From positions 11,793 to 75,792 of the forward strand of contig DAOSZN010000009.1 in the NCBI GenBank assembly GCA_035593725.1: a DNA stretch of 64,000 bases. Direction: 5' to 3'. The position numbers and the translations under genes were made by a program. This DNA comes from UBA4971 sp029551185. Lineage in GTDB: Bacteria; Bacillota; SHA-98; UBA4971. The notes beneath the pieces are model-generated. The model searched no databases. It worked only from the letters and a program-made list of their open reading frames with translations, and was not told the DNA's origin. Each line of letters opens with the position of its first letter. Positions within the stretch are counted from its first letter, which is position 1. Positions 24,726 to 33,280 of the stretch are shown here, in pieces.

Positions 24726-25980
24726 GAATATAACCCTCCGAAACTAAGAGGAGCTTATCTCTTCTCGCCAATTGCAACTCTCTCCCAGGGAAAATAGCAC
24801 CCGGACCGAACCTCTCCCGCACCTTGCAAAGAATTTCGTCCATGACCTCAGCTGAAGCCTGAACCTCGTACGGAGCGAACATATCCACCTGTAAACTTGT
24901 CTTTACAGGAATAAGACCGTATGCTGTAATTGAGACCGTTCGTACAGGCTCATTTAAATCCCCGCCTTCAAAGGTTTCGTTTAAAAGACATTCACATATC
25001 CGCTGCAGCCCCCCATACATGCTTACTTGTTTCGTAAGATTTTTTTTGCGGCTTATTATGCTTCCGCTGTCACATTCTAAGGCAATTTTAAGCCCCTTTA
25101 CCGTCATATAGGCTGCGTCAAGCTTTTTCTCCAAAGAAGACAGGCCTTCATTTGCCACTGCCAAGAGGATCTTTTCATTGGAAACCGGAGAATCGAAAGT
25201 TTTCGAAAATGTTACGCCATTTTGCGGAAAGACAGGCAATACTTTAGTATAATCCATACCCAGGCTGTATTGATGAATGACGTACCCTACCTGGCCGAAC
25301 ATATCAACAAGGACTGATTGATTCATGCGTTGAATTTCACCTATACAACCTATCCCAAGCCTTAAAAGGTAAGAGAGGATGTCCGGATCCAAAGGCCACA
25401 GCATGTTTACAGGCAGAGGCGCCAAAAACTCCTTTTCCCTGTCTGTAACAATATTTGCGCCTATGTGTCTCCCCTCACAAGAAACCATGCGCTCCGTAAG
25501 GTGCCGGAAGCTCTTTGTCCTTGACCCGGGAAGAATCCCTGAGATAATCCTGGATACCAACTTGCAACGGGCGATCCCATATAAAGGCGAAACTCCTATG
25601 ATGCTTTCTACATACTTGGAAATCTCATCTAAGGCACCGAACATGCTGGGACAGTGGGAGAGATCAATAAAAGCCTCTCTTTCATTCAGAGGTTCTACTG
25701 CAGAACTGTATGTCGCGTATGCCTCCCAGATCTTCTCGGCAAAACCTGTATATCGCTGTGGAGTGTATTCTATTACGCTGATATCAGGGCACACAAGGCG
25801 AGCTTGACGCAGGGTCATTCCTGGTTTTATCCCTTTTCCCCTTGCAGTGGGGGATATATCCAAGACCTTCTGTCCTTTTATAACAGCGAAGACTGCATCA
25901 TGGGGGGAAAATTCATTTATTTTTATTTCAACTGAGGAATAAAAATTAGGCAACCAAATATGGCCTATTCTTTCGGGCAT
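24685..25980 (-). CDS. imuB: ImuB-like Y-family polymerase homologue, catalytic residues lost
   Basis: A 431-residue Y-family protein. The usual first metal-binding motif (DMDAF) is replaced by WLPNF (HIWLPNFYSSVEI at residues 7-19), and the SIDEAF motif becomes LNEREAF near residue 100, so the catalytic aspartates are missing, as in mycobacterial ImuB. The C-terminal part has a clamp-binding peptide QVDMF at 364-368, matching the Qxx(L/M)F type. The inference is a non-catalytic scaffold linking the sliding clamp and the DnaE2-like polymerase. ATG start with AAGGTGAG upstream. Expression is probably induced by DNA damage: a perfect GAAC-N4-GTTC box lies 27 bases upstream. Confidence 0.87.
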   Translation of the reverse strand: MPERIGHIWLPNFYSSVEIKINEFSPHDAVFAVIKGQKVLDISPTARGKGIKPGMTLRQARLVCPDISVIEYTPQRYTGFAEKIWEAYATYSSAVEPLNEREAFIDLSHCPSMFGALDEISKYVESIIGVSPLYGIARCKLVSRIISGILPGSRTKSFRHLTERMVSCEGRHIGANIVTDREKEFLAPLPVNMLWPLDPDILSYLLRLGIGCIGEIQRMNQSVLVDMFGQVGYVIHQYSLGMDYTKVLPVFPQNGVTFSKTFDSPVSNEKILLAVANEGLSSLEKKLDAAYMTVKGLKIALECDSGSIISRKKNLTKQVSMYGGLQRICECLLNETFEGGDLNEPVRTVSITAYGLIPVKTSLQVDMFAPYEVQASAEVMDEILCKVRERFGPGAIFPGRELQLARRDKLLLVSEGYIHEEGKRVASCYSG

Positions 25981-25995
25981 TCCAACTCACCTTTT

Positions 25996-26018
25996 GATAT
26001 TAAATGGAACGCTTGTTC
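25996..26018 (-). promoter_or_regulatory. LexA (SOS) box and promoter of the imuB cassette
   Basis: GAACGCTTGTTC at 26007-26018 fits the Bacillota LexA/DinR operator GAACNNNNGTTC. On the minus strand the box lies between a possible -35 (TATTAC) and a -10-like TAATAT at about 25996-26001, so bound LexA would block the promoter. The divergent leucine dehydrogenase gene begins 148 bases away and could also be influenced. Confidence 0.75.
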
Positions 26019-26165
26019 GTAATATTATTATATGTTTCTCCCGATTTTCCTGTCAAGACAGATAATGGCATAGAAGGATTTAGCGAACTGAAAGTGAAAA
26101 TTATGCGAAGAAGGACGAACCGACAGCGAGGAGTCAAGAAGAATAGAAGAGGAGGACATATATCA

Positions 26166-27248
26166 ATGGAAATAATCAGAGAGATGAGAGAACATGATTA
26201 CGAGCAAGTGGTATTCTGTAGCCATAAGTCATCCGGGCTTCGCGCTATAATCGTAATTCACGATACGACACTAGGGCCTGCAATCGGCGGCACACGCATG
26301 TGGCCATACAAAACGGAAGAAGAAGCGATAACCGACGGATTGCGCCTCGCCCGCGGTATGACTTACAAATGTGCAGCAGCAGGCTTAAATCTTGGGGGCG
26401 GGAAAGCCGTAATAATCGGCGATCCGCGAAAGGACAAGTCTGAAGGACTTTTCAGGGCATTCGGAAGATTTGTGGATACTTTGGGAGGCAGATTCATCAC
26501 AGGCGAAGATGTAGGCATAACCCTCGAAGATGTGGATCTTATCGGATCTGAAACCAGATGGGTTGGGGGTTCCTCTGAAAGCAGCGGCGATCCCGGACCT
26601 GTTACTGCCTACGGAGTCTGGCACGGCCTAAAAGCATGCGCCAAAGCGGCCTTTGGAGATGACTCGCTAAAAGGCCTCACCATAGCAATCCAAGGAGCAG
26701 GCAATGTCGGATATCACCTGGCGAAACACCTCAACCAAGAGGGAGCAAATCTGATTATAAGTGACATCTTCCCGGATAAAGTAGAAAGAGCGGAGCAAGA
26801 ATTCGGCGCTAAGGCTGTAGAACCGGAAGAGATTTACAAAGTTCCATGTGACATCTTTGCCCCATGCGCCCTTGGCGCCATAATCAATGATGACACGATA
26901 CCGCAACTCAAGTGTAAGGTGGTAGCGGGTTCAGCTAACAATCAATTAAAAGAGGACAAACATGGTGCGGCATTAGAGGACCGAGGCATTCTTTACGCTC
27001 CGGATTTCATAATCAACGCCGGCGGCGTCATTAATGTCGCTGACGGGCTTTATGGATATAATCGCGAGCGAGCTATGAAGAAGGCGCAAGGAATCTATGA
27101 TATTCTCCTAAGAGTATTTGAGATTTCAAAGCAAGATAAGATTCCCACTAACAACGCAGCCCTAAAACTTGCTGAAGAGAGAATAGAGTTAATAGCGCAG
27201 CTTTCTGCAAGAATACGAAAAGGTCCGGGCAAAGGACTCATTCTGTAG
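26166..27248 (+). CDS. bcd: Leucine dehydrogenase (Glu/Leu/Phe/Val dehydrogenase family)
   Basis: About 360 residues, the length of leucine dehydrogenase. It oxidatively deaminates branched-chain amino acids with NAD+ to 2-oxo acids, feeding branched fatty-acid synthesis or Stickland-type catabolism. The N-terminal catalytic domain has GGTRMWPY, the lysine-bearing MTYKCAAAGLNLGGGKAVI, and ITGEDVGITLEDVD. The Rossmann domain has the glycine motif IAIQGAGNVGYHLAKHL, followed by IINAGGVINVADGL near residue 285. I place the start at ATG 26166, preceded by GAGGAGG; an upstream in-frame extension to 26004 has no family similarity. It faces away from the imuB cassette. Valine or glutamate specificity cannot be excluded. 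Confidence 0.9.
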   Translation: MEIIREMREHDYEQVVFCSHKSSGLRAIIVIHDTTLGPAIGGTRMWPYKTEEEAITDGLRLARGMTYKCAAAGLNLGGGKAVIIGDPRKDKSEGLFRAFGRFVDTLGGRFITGEDVGITLEDVDLIGSETRWVGGSSESSGDPGPVTAYGVWHGLKACAKAAFGDDSLKGLTIAIQGAGNVGYHLAKHLNQEGANLIISDIFPDKVERAEQEFGAKAVEPEEIYKVPCDIFAPCALGAIINDDTIPQLKCKVVAGSANNQLKEDKHGAALEDRGILYAPDFIINAGGVINVADGLYGYNRERAMKKAQGIYDILLRVFEISKQDKIPTNNAALKLAEERIELIAQLSARIRKGPGKGLIL

Positions 27249-27259
27249 CGCACATAGCA

Positions 27260-27290
27260 GGTGGGCGCTCCGTGCTACGAAGCGCCCACC
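27260..27290. terminator. Hairpin between convergent bcd and rnpB
   Basis: Perfect 10-base-pair stem GGTGGGCGCT / AGCGCCCACC with an 11-base loop, lying between two convergent genes. It lacks a T-run in both directions, so termination may be Rho-independent only in part. Confidence 0.5.
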
Positions 27291-27304
27291 GTGTAAATAA
27301 CAAA

Positions 27305-27697
<393 letters not shown>

Positions 27698-27720
27698 TTG
27701 AATTCTTAAAAATTATTTTA

Positions 27721-28206
27721 TCACCTGTTCTCTTCCGATGTCAAATTTGTGTCTGAATCCGGTTTGCCCGGCTTATCTGATCCGGAATCAATGCCAATAT
27801 TAGCAAGGACATCAGCGCGAGCATTCTTCTCGCGCTTGATATGACATATGCTAAACTTATCGAACTCATCCTTCAGACGACGCGCTTCCATAAAAAGCGG
27901 CCTCAACCTGGGTGATTTGACAGCGTATTCCCCTTTCAACTGTCTTACTACGAGTTCACTGTCAGCGTAAACCCTAACCCTTCTCGCTCCAAGCGCCTTC
28001 GCTGCCTCAAGCGCTTTTATGAGAGCAATGTACTCAGCTTCGTTATTCGTGGCAATCCCAATCCATTCGCAAAGCTCCATAAGACAAGAACCATCCGCAT
28101 CTAAAATAACAGCGCCAATTCCTGCAGAACCCGGATTACCTCGGGACGCCCCATCCGTATATATAGTCACTTCTATGAGAGGTTCGCTCATATAGTTATC
28201 ACTCAA
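27721..28206 (-). CDS. Ribonuclease HI family protein
   Basis: About 161 residues. RNase HI fold, which cleaves the RNA strand of RNA-DNA hybrids. It has the YTDGASRGNPGSAGIGAVI start of the catalytic core (first aspartate), NNEAEYIALIKALEAA with the catalytic glutamate, VYADSELVVRQLKGEY with the second aspartate, and the late acidic residue in KNARADVLAN. This is the shorter, archaeal/Bacillota-like version without the E. coli basic protrusion. Start TTG at 28206 has GGAGAGG 5 bases upstream; the ATG five codons later is possible. It follows the zinc-ribbon gene by 33 bases, as in many Bacillota. Confidence 0.88.
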   Translation of the reverse strand: MSDNYMSEPLIEVTIYTDGASRGNPGSAGIGAVILDADGSCLMELCEWIGIATNNEAEYIALIKALEAAKALGARRVRVYADSELVVRQLKGEYAVKSPRLRPLFMEARRLKDEFDKFSICHIKREKNARADVLANIGIDSGSDKPGKPDSDTNLTSEENR

Positions 28207-28238
28207 AACTGCCTCTCCATGATTATCAAAGGGAAAAC

Positions 28239-28952
28239 CTACTCCTGCCAACATAAAATTCTACCGCAGTTTTCACACCTGACAACCTTATTGTTGGGCT
28301 TGGCAAGTATAATAATGGAACTCGGAAGCGCAACATGACATCCTCCGCAAATATTGCCCCTGATGGGGACTACTACAGGCGCTCCCCTATCCTTTAGGAT
28401 CTGTTCATATTTCTTAAGAAGGGAGTCAGATATTTGAACCTGCAGCTTTTCTCTGGCTTCCGCAATACTCTTAAGTTTGGCGGAAATCTCCGCTATCTCC
28501 AAATCGCGCTTACCTATAAGTTTACAGACCTCTGTTTCCTTCTGTTGAATCTCCAGATTGACCCCGGCGGTCTCTGACTCAAGGGCCTCCACCTTTTCCA
28601 TAAGCCCGATTACTTCATCTTCCAACTTTCTCTTAGTTGCTTCAAGCGTATTAAGCCTGCATCGCATACTCTCAATTTCCCTGGGATTCGTCACTTCACC
28701 GCCATACAGCTTCCGGGAAATAGAGTCAATAGTCATGGTTGTATCCTTGATCGTCCATTCTTCGTGTTTCTGTTCCTTACGCACACGATTCAGCTCAAAT
28801 CCGGCGCTGCTCAGTCTTTCCTGCAACACAGAAAGACTTTCCTGCAACTTATCGATCTCTCTTTGGACAGGCAACTCCTCCAGCGCAGTTTCAAGAGCCA
28901 GACGCTCCATGTCCAGTTCTTGGAGCTTAAGCAAGGATTGTATTTCTGTCAT
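28239..28952 (-). CDS. Coiled-coil C4 zinc-ribbon protein
   Basis: A 237-residue protein of which residues 1-190 are a long helical coiled coil rich in E, L, K and R. It ends in a zinc ribbon CGGCHVALPSS...VRCENCGRILCW. The architecture matches the C4-type zinc ribbon/CT398-like family found next to RNase HI genes in many bacteria. The molecular role is not established; a nucleic-acid or translation-related role is assumed from the zinc ribbon and neighbourhood. ATG start. It lies 65 bases after the DksA-like gene and just before the RNase HI gene. Confidence 0.85.
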   Translation of the reverse strand: MTEIQSLLKLQELDMERLALETALEELPVQREIDKLQESLSVLQERLSSAGFELNRVRKEQKHEEWTIKDTTMTIDSISRKLYGGEVTNPREIESMRCRLNTLEATKRKLEDEVIGLMEKVEALESETAGVNLEIQQKETEVCKLIGKRDLEIAEISAKLKSIAEAREKLQVQISDSLLKKYEQILKDRGAPVVVPIRGNICGGCHVALPSSIIILAKPNNKVVRCENCGRILCWQE

Positions 28953-29017
28953 TTATATCCTGTTCCCTTTCGGCTATAATAGAACTCAAGCGTGCCCTGA
29001 TTCGCACATTTTGAGTC

Positions 29018-29200
29018 TTAGCTTCTGGTTGCGCCCAAAAGGTCTTTATATGTCTCGATATCCATCCCCACTTCTGTTCTTTTCCCTTGAATATCAGTGC
29101 CGTTTTTTTTGGCACATTCTACACACCGTTTTGTTGTGGGTAAAATGTCCAGTCTGGCTTTGGGGATGACTCTCCCACATATTTCGCACCTCGTAACCAT
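29018..29200 (-). CDS. TraR/DksA C4-type zinc finger protein
   Basis: A 60-residue protein whose N-terminal half is a DksA/TraR-type zinc finger: CEICG at residues 5-9, then the stretch PKARLDILPTTKRCVECAKK containing the second cysteine pair. The typical acidic coiled-coil tip of DksA is absent, so it is a minimal zinc-finger protein like those in Bacillota. ATG start with AAAGGGG upstream. A CATACAGT 80 bases upstream resembles the -10 of sporulation sigma E/K promoters, with a weak -35; this is only a hint of sporulation expression. Confidence 0.75.
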   Translation of the reverse strand: MVTRCEICGRVIPKARLDILPTTKRCVECAKKNGTDIQGKRTEVGMDIETYKDLLGATRS

Positions 29201-29373
29201 CCTTACAGGCCCCTTTCTCCTCCAGTCTTAGGTCCCTCGGGCCTTCGACCCTGGTACTCGGCTCTACAACTATGATACTGTATGTATTTCTACATAGAAT
29301 GTTCAGTTCCTCCTAAAACTCAAATACCTTCCTTTTTGCAACATCCATTATTTTACAATAAACCTCTTAATGA

Positions 29374-29406
29374 CAAAAAAATAAGCAGACCGTGAAGCCT
29401 GCTTAC
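29374..29406 (-). terminator. Intrinsic terminator of tRNA transcript
   Basis: On the minus strand, TAAGCAG / CTGCTTA stem closes a short loop and is followed by seven T. It lies 14 bases after the second tRNA. Confidence 0.85.
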
Positions 29407-29419
29407 ACTCTTTGGCTTT

Positions 29420-29494
29420 TGGTGGGCCCACCCGGATTCGAACCAGGGACCAACCGGTTATGAGCCGGTCGCTCTACCGCTGAGCTATGGGCCC
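29420..29494 (-). tRNA. tRNA with CAU anticodon (Ile2 or Met)
   Basis: Read on the minus strand, a complete cloverleaf with encoded CCA: acceptor GGGCCCA, TAGCTCAG D-arm, anticodon arm ACCGG-CTCATAA-CCGGT and GGTTCGAATCC T-arm. The anticodon CAU may read AUG (Met) or, if the C is changed to lysidine, AUA (Ile). The anticodon stem-loop and the TTGGTC variable region resemble Ile2 more than elongator Met, so I favour Ile2 without certainty. It is not the initiator: there is no run of three GC pairs flanking the anticodon loop. Confidence 0.92.
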
Positions 29495-29501
29495 AAAATT
29501 A

Positions 29502-29577
29502 TGGCTCCCTGGGTAGGATTCGAACCTACAACCCACCGGTTAACAGCCGGTTGCTCTGCCATTGAGCTACCAGGGAA
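29502..29577 (-). tRNA. tRNA-Asn (GUU)
   Basis: Minus-strand cloverleaf with acceptor TTCCCTG pairing with CAGGGAG, D-arm TAGCTCAATGG, anticodon loop CTGTTAA (GUU), T-arm GTAGGTTCGAATCCTAC and encoded CCA. It is followed 7 bases later by the CAU tRNA in one transcript. Confidence 0.95.
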
Positions 29578-29599
29578 CGAATCTCTCTTCGTATCACGC

Positions 29600-29628
29600 A
29601 TTATATAATATATTCTCAGCCGGGTCAA
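29600..29628 (-). promoter_or_regulatory. Sigma-A promoter for the tRNA pair
   Basis: TTGACC and TATAAT with exactly 17 bases between them on the minus strand, 25 bases downstream of the sigA stop and 23 bases upstream of tRNA-Asn. Confidence 0.85.
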
Positions 29629-29652
29629 GGCAGTCCTTGCAGATTTTCAGCT

Positions 29653-30792
29653 TCATTCCAGATAATCTTTGAGCTTCTTGCTTCTGCTCGGATGCCGTAG
29701 TTTCCGTAAAGCTTTTGCCTCTATCTGACGAATACGCTCTCTCGTAACACCGAACTCCTGTCCGACTTCTTCAAGGGTTCTGGGACGGCCGTCATCTAAG
29801 CCGAATCTTAGTCTGAGCACTCTCTCCTCACGGGGAGTAAGAGTACCTAACACATCTTCAAGCTGTTCCTTCAACAGATAGAATGACACAGCGTCCACAG
29901 GCGCCAGAACATCTTCGTCCTCAATGAAATCCCCTAAATGACTGTCTTCTTCCTCGCCAATCGGGGTCTCCAAGGACACCGGTTCCTGGGCTATTTTTAG
30001 AATCTCCCTCACCTTGTCATCAGTCATCCCCATGGCTTCGGCGATTTCCTCTATTGAAGGTTCCCTGCCGTACTCCTGGAGGAGTTGCCTGGAAATCCTC
30101 ATAAGTTTATTTATTGTCTCTACCATGTGTACAGGGATACGAATTGTCCTTGCCTGATCAGCAATGGCTCGGGTGATAGCCTGTCTAATCCACCAAGTCG
30201 CATAAGTACTGAACTTATACCCTTTACGGTAATCGAATTTCTCGACAGCTTTCAATAGACCGAGATTCCCTTCTTGGATAAGATCGAGGAAAAGCATTCC
30301 CCGCCCTACATAACGCTTGGCTATGCTAACCACAAGACGCAGGTTGGCTTCAGCAAGCTTACGTCTTGCCTCTTCGTCACCTGCTTCAATGCGTTTAGCC
30401 AAATCGACTTCTTCCTCAGCCGTAAGAAGAGGGACCCGGCCAATCTCTTTTAGGTACATCCTAACAGGGTCGTCCACACTCACACCTTCAAGGAGGGACA
30501 ATTCCGCCTCAGCTTCATCAGAAACAGCCTCTCCATTTGCAGTGTCATCTACATCCTTGACCTTCACAGCCTTAACGAGATCGACTTCCGCTTTGTTATT
30601 CCCACTGGGCTCTTGAACAAGGTCAATACCCATTCGCTCAATAGCATCGTAGACATCGTCAATCTGGTCAGGCGTCAACTCTACATCCTGCAATGTGTCC
30701 ATAATTTCTTTATGCGTCAAAGTTCCTGTCTTCTTGCCGTTCTCAATAAGCTCAAGCACCTTAGGTATTTCCAAATGCTTCGGCCCACTCAT
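29653..30792 (-). CDS. sigA: RNA polymerase primary sigma factor SigA
   Basis: About 379 residues, the housekeeping sigma-70 factor. The N-terminal region 1.1 is recognisable (IPKVLELIENGKKTGTLTH). Region 2 has DLIQEGNLGLLKAVEKFDY and FSTYATWWIRQAITRAIAD, region 3 is in the middle, and region 4 has the helix-turn-helix GVTRERIRQIEAKALRKLR. I start it at ATG 30792 behind AAGGGGG; the further upstream in-frame extension has no family similarity. It follows dnaG, with 84 bases between, in the classical macromolecular synthesis operon arrangement (rpsU is not present). Confidence 0.95.
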   Translation of the reverse strand: MSGPKHLEIPKVLELIENGKKTGTLTHKEIMDTLQDVELTPDQIDDVYDAIERMGIDLVQEPSGNNKAEVDLVKAVKVKDVDDTANGEAVSDEAEAELSLLEGVSVDDPVRMYLKEIGRVPLLTAEEEVDLAKRIEAGDEEARRKLAEANLRLVVSIAKRYVGRGMLFLDLIQEGNLGLLKAVEKFDYRKGYKFSTYATWWIRQAITRAIADQARTIRIPVHMVETINKLMRISRQLLQEYGREPSIEEIAEAMGMTDDKVREILKIAQEPVSLETPIGEEEDSHLGDFIEDEDVLAPVDAVSFYLLKEQLEDVLGTLTPREERVLRLRFGLDDGRPRTLEEVGQEFGVTRERIRQIEAKALRKLRHPSRSKKLKDYLE

Positions 30793-30876
30793 CCCTATCC
30801 CCCCTTTCTGGCATGTACGAGAGACCGGTCTCTCGTCCTTGCAACCCAAATTCGCTTAAACTAATACATATCGCCT

Positions 30877-32778
30877 TCATAAGGTTCCACGAAACGGTTG
30901 GAATTCTTCTGAAATTCTTTTCTTGAGGTATCCTAATTCTGCTAGCAACTCTCTCGATTTTTGCATCTCTCCTCGGCAACTTAAACTCGCAAGCTCTTTC
31001 TCTATCTCACGTATTCTGTACACAAGGTTGTGTTCAAGAATAACATTAATGCAGTCCTCAGCCGCCTTCTTCAAGTTATCCGGCAGTTTTTCATCTTCTC
31101 CGATAAGTATTCCTGCAGCATATTCAAGAATCTCTCCGTTATCTATAAGCCCGATAACTTGTCGAGGAGTCAGACTGCCTTTTTTAATACCCTCAGGGTA
31201 GGCCTCTTGACTGGACAGGATCGCCTGGGCAAGCTTCCTGTGCCTTTCATCAGAAAGATCAGCCCACTTGAGTCTCTTCGATGCAATCTCAGAGACTTCC
31301 TTGCTCTCCCACATAAGTCTTAAGAGCATTCTCTCAGCTTTCAGGATTTGAACAACCTCACCGGATCTGGCAATATCATCCTTAAAGCTAGTATACCTAC
31401 TTACTTCGAATCTATCCTGCACCTCAGGATCCCGCCTTTTTACTCTGCGGGGGCCGGACACTTTGACTAATCCGTCGATATCCCTAAGCATCGCCTCACA
31501 GGACACTCCTAGCATCTCAGCAGCCTTCTCAGCATACTCCGTTCGCTCCACGGCGCTCTCAACCTTCGCAAGCACCCGCGCTGCTTCTTTTGCAGCTTTT
31601 ACCCTCTCGTCAAGCTTGGAAGTATCCGTCTTGGACGCGATAAGATATAATTTGTAAGCTGTCAACGGTTTTGCGTCTTCCAGCACTTCGGCGAAGGCTT
31701 CCTTACCTTTCTTCCTCAGGATAGAATCGGGATCTTCTCCCGCAGGCAAAACCGCTACTTTCACACCTGCGCCTGCGTCTGCCAGAATCTCCATACCGCG
31801 AAGAGTAGCTGCCTCCCCTGCTGCATCAGCGTCATAGGCGATGATTACCTGGGGAGCATATCTTGACACAGCCTCAGCCTGTTGTTTAGTAAGCGCGGTT
31901 CCAAGAGTGGCTGTTACATTCGTAAAACCGAATTGATGACACATAATAGCGTCCATATATCCTTCAACGATTACAGCCTTGGATTCGTTCCTGATGGAAT
32001 TCTTTGCAAGGGCAAGCCCATAGACTGTCTTTCCCTTTCTAAATAGAGCTGTCTCAGGGGAATTCAGGTACTTCGGCTCCGAATCGTCAAGAACCCTACC
32101 GCCAAAGCCAATAACCCTGCCGGAGATATCAGTAATGGGGAATATAAGCCTTCCTCGGAACCGGTCATAATATCCTTTCCCGCTCTTAGAAGGCACAATA
32201 AGACCTGCAGAAACAAGCTCCTCACGCGAAAACCCATTGCCTGTAAGAGCCTTCAAAAGGCTATCCCATTCTCTTGGGGCATATCCCAGTCTGAAACACC
32301 TTGCGGTATCATCAGAAACGCCTCGTCGCCCAACATAGTCTCTGACATCTTTTGCATCCGGACTTTTTGCAAAGACAGTCTCAAAATGACGACAAGCTGC
32401 CTCCATGCAGTCATAAAGCCTACGTCGCTTCTCCCTGGCCGCCCTCTTTTCAGGAGACTCATCGTCTTGAGACAGCACAACCCCGACCCGTTCAGCGAGC
32501 ATTCTTACTGCATCCCCAAAGTTCACGTTTTCGATTTTCATGACGAAGCTGAAAACGTCTCCGCCTGCACCGCATCCAAAGCAATAAAAAAGTTGCCTTT
32601 CTGCTGATACCGTGAAAGATGGTGTCTTCTCCGTGTGAAACGGACATAATCCTTTATAGGTGTTCCCAGCTTGCTTCAATAAGACGTAACCTGATACTAC
32701 TTCTACGATATCAGTTCGTGCGCGGATCTCATTTAGCGCCTCTTCACTGTAAATGCGCCATTCGCCTTGGCCGCGCAT
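30877..32778 (-). CDS. dnaG: DNA primase DnaG
   Basis: A 633-residue replicative primase. The zinc-binding domain has CPFHTEKTPSF then YCFGCGAGGDVF near residues 40-75. The TOPRIM catalytic core has the EGYMDAI motif near residue 270 and DADAAGEAA near residue 318. The C-terminal region, less conserved, would contact the helicase. The ATG start has a GAAGAAGGG site somewhat far upstream. First gene of the dnaG-sigA operon, preceded by about 500 bases of non-coding DNA. Confidence 0.94.
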   Translation of the reverse strand: MRGQGEWRIYSEEALNEIRARTDIVEVVSGYVLLKQAGNTYKGLCPFHTEKTPSFTVSAERQLFYCFGCGAGGDVFSFVMKIENVNFGDAVRMLAERVGVVLSQDDESPEKRAAREKRRRLYDCMEAACRHFETVFAKSPDAKDVRDYVGRRGVSDDTARCFRLGYAPREWDSLLKALTGNGFSREELVSAGLIVPSKSGKGYYDRFRGRLIFPITDISGRVIGFGGRVLDDSEPKYLNSPETALFRKGKTVYGLALAKNSIRNESKAVIVEGYMDAIMCHQFGFTNVTATLGTALTKQQAEAVSRYAPQVIIAYDADAAGEAATLRGMEILADAGAGVKVAVLPAGEDPDSILRKKGKEAFAEVLEDAKPLTAYKLYLIASKTDTSKLDERVKAAKEAARVLAKVESAVERTEYAEKAAEMLGVSCEAMLRDIDGLVKVSGPRRVKRRDPEVQDRFEVSRYTSFKDDIARSGEVVQILKAERMLLRLMWESKEVSEIASKRLKWADLSDERHRKLAQAILSSQEAYPEGIKKGSLTPRQVIGLIDNGEILEYAAGILIGEDEKLPDNLKKAAEDCINVILEHNLVYRIREIEKELASLSCRGEMQKSRELLAELGYLKKRISEEFQPFRGTL

Positions 32779-33155
32779 GACTTTTATATCCCTTCTTCCT
32801 GCACACCTCGAAAACCGGCTACTCCTACTTCCTGTTGGATTTCGCCATATTAAACGTTTTTCCTCTATTTCGCGTCCATTACTGATTAGCGAAACACAGC
32901 TGATTTTGAACCTGTCTTCTACAATAAGACAAGATATCCCCCGGCACCTAATCGCACAGGGGCTGATTTATCGAATTCGACGAATTTATTGAAAATCCTC
33001 CCTGATACGCTCTATTTAAGTTCATAGACTTGGTTATTCCTATTTCCCTTAAGCTTATATAAATGTATTCTTACTCACTTGCATCAATATATGCCAGAAA
33101 ATTCGTGCAAGTGTTCTGTATAATCTTTCTTTTTCTTTATGAAACGCTGCAATAA
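32779..33155. other. Long non-coding region upstream of dnaG
   Basis: No gene is seen. On the minus strand, TTGATG followed 18 bases later by TTTATA (about 33058-33087) could be the dnaG-sigA promoter, giving a leader of nearly 280 bases. A 7-base inverted repeat ACTTGCA...TGCAAGT flanks the region at 33083-33117 and could bind a regulator. I cannot match the leader to a known RNA family. Confidence 0.35.
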
Positions 33156-33192
33156 AATGTCCCCACGATCCCGGAAGAGTCATGGGGACATT
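33156..33192 (-). terminator. Terminator after ppdK
   Basis: On the minus strand a 10-base-pair stem AATGTCCCCA / TGGGGACATT is followed by TTATT. It lies about 90 bases after the ppdK stop and separates that transcript from dnaG. Confidence 0.65.
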
Positions 33193-33280
33193 CCGTGCTT
33201 AAAGCGTATGCCTGTTGAGCTTACCTACGGTGCTACAGAAAATACCCGAGCCCTTGTTACACCGGTCTAACCAAAGCGAT

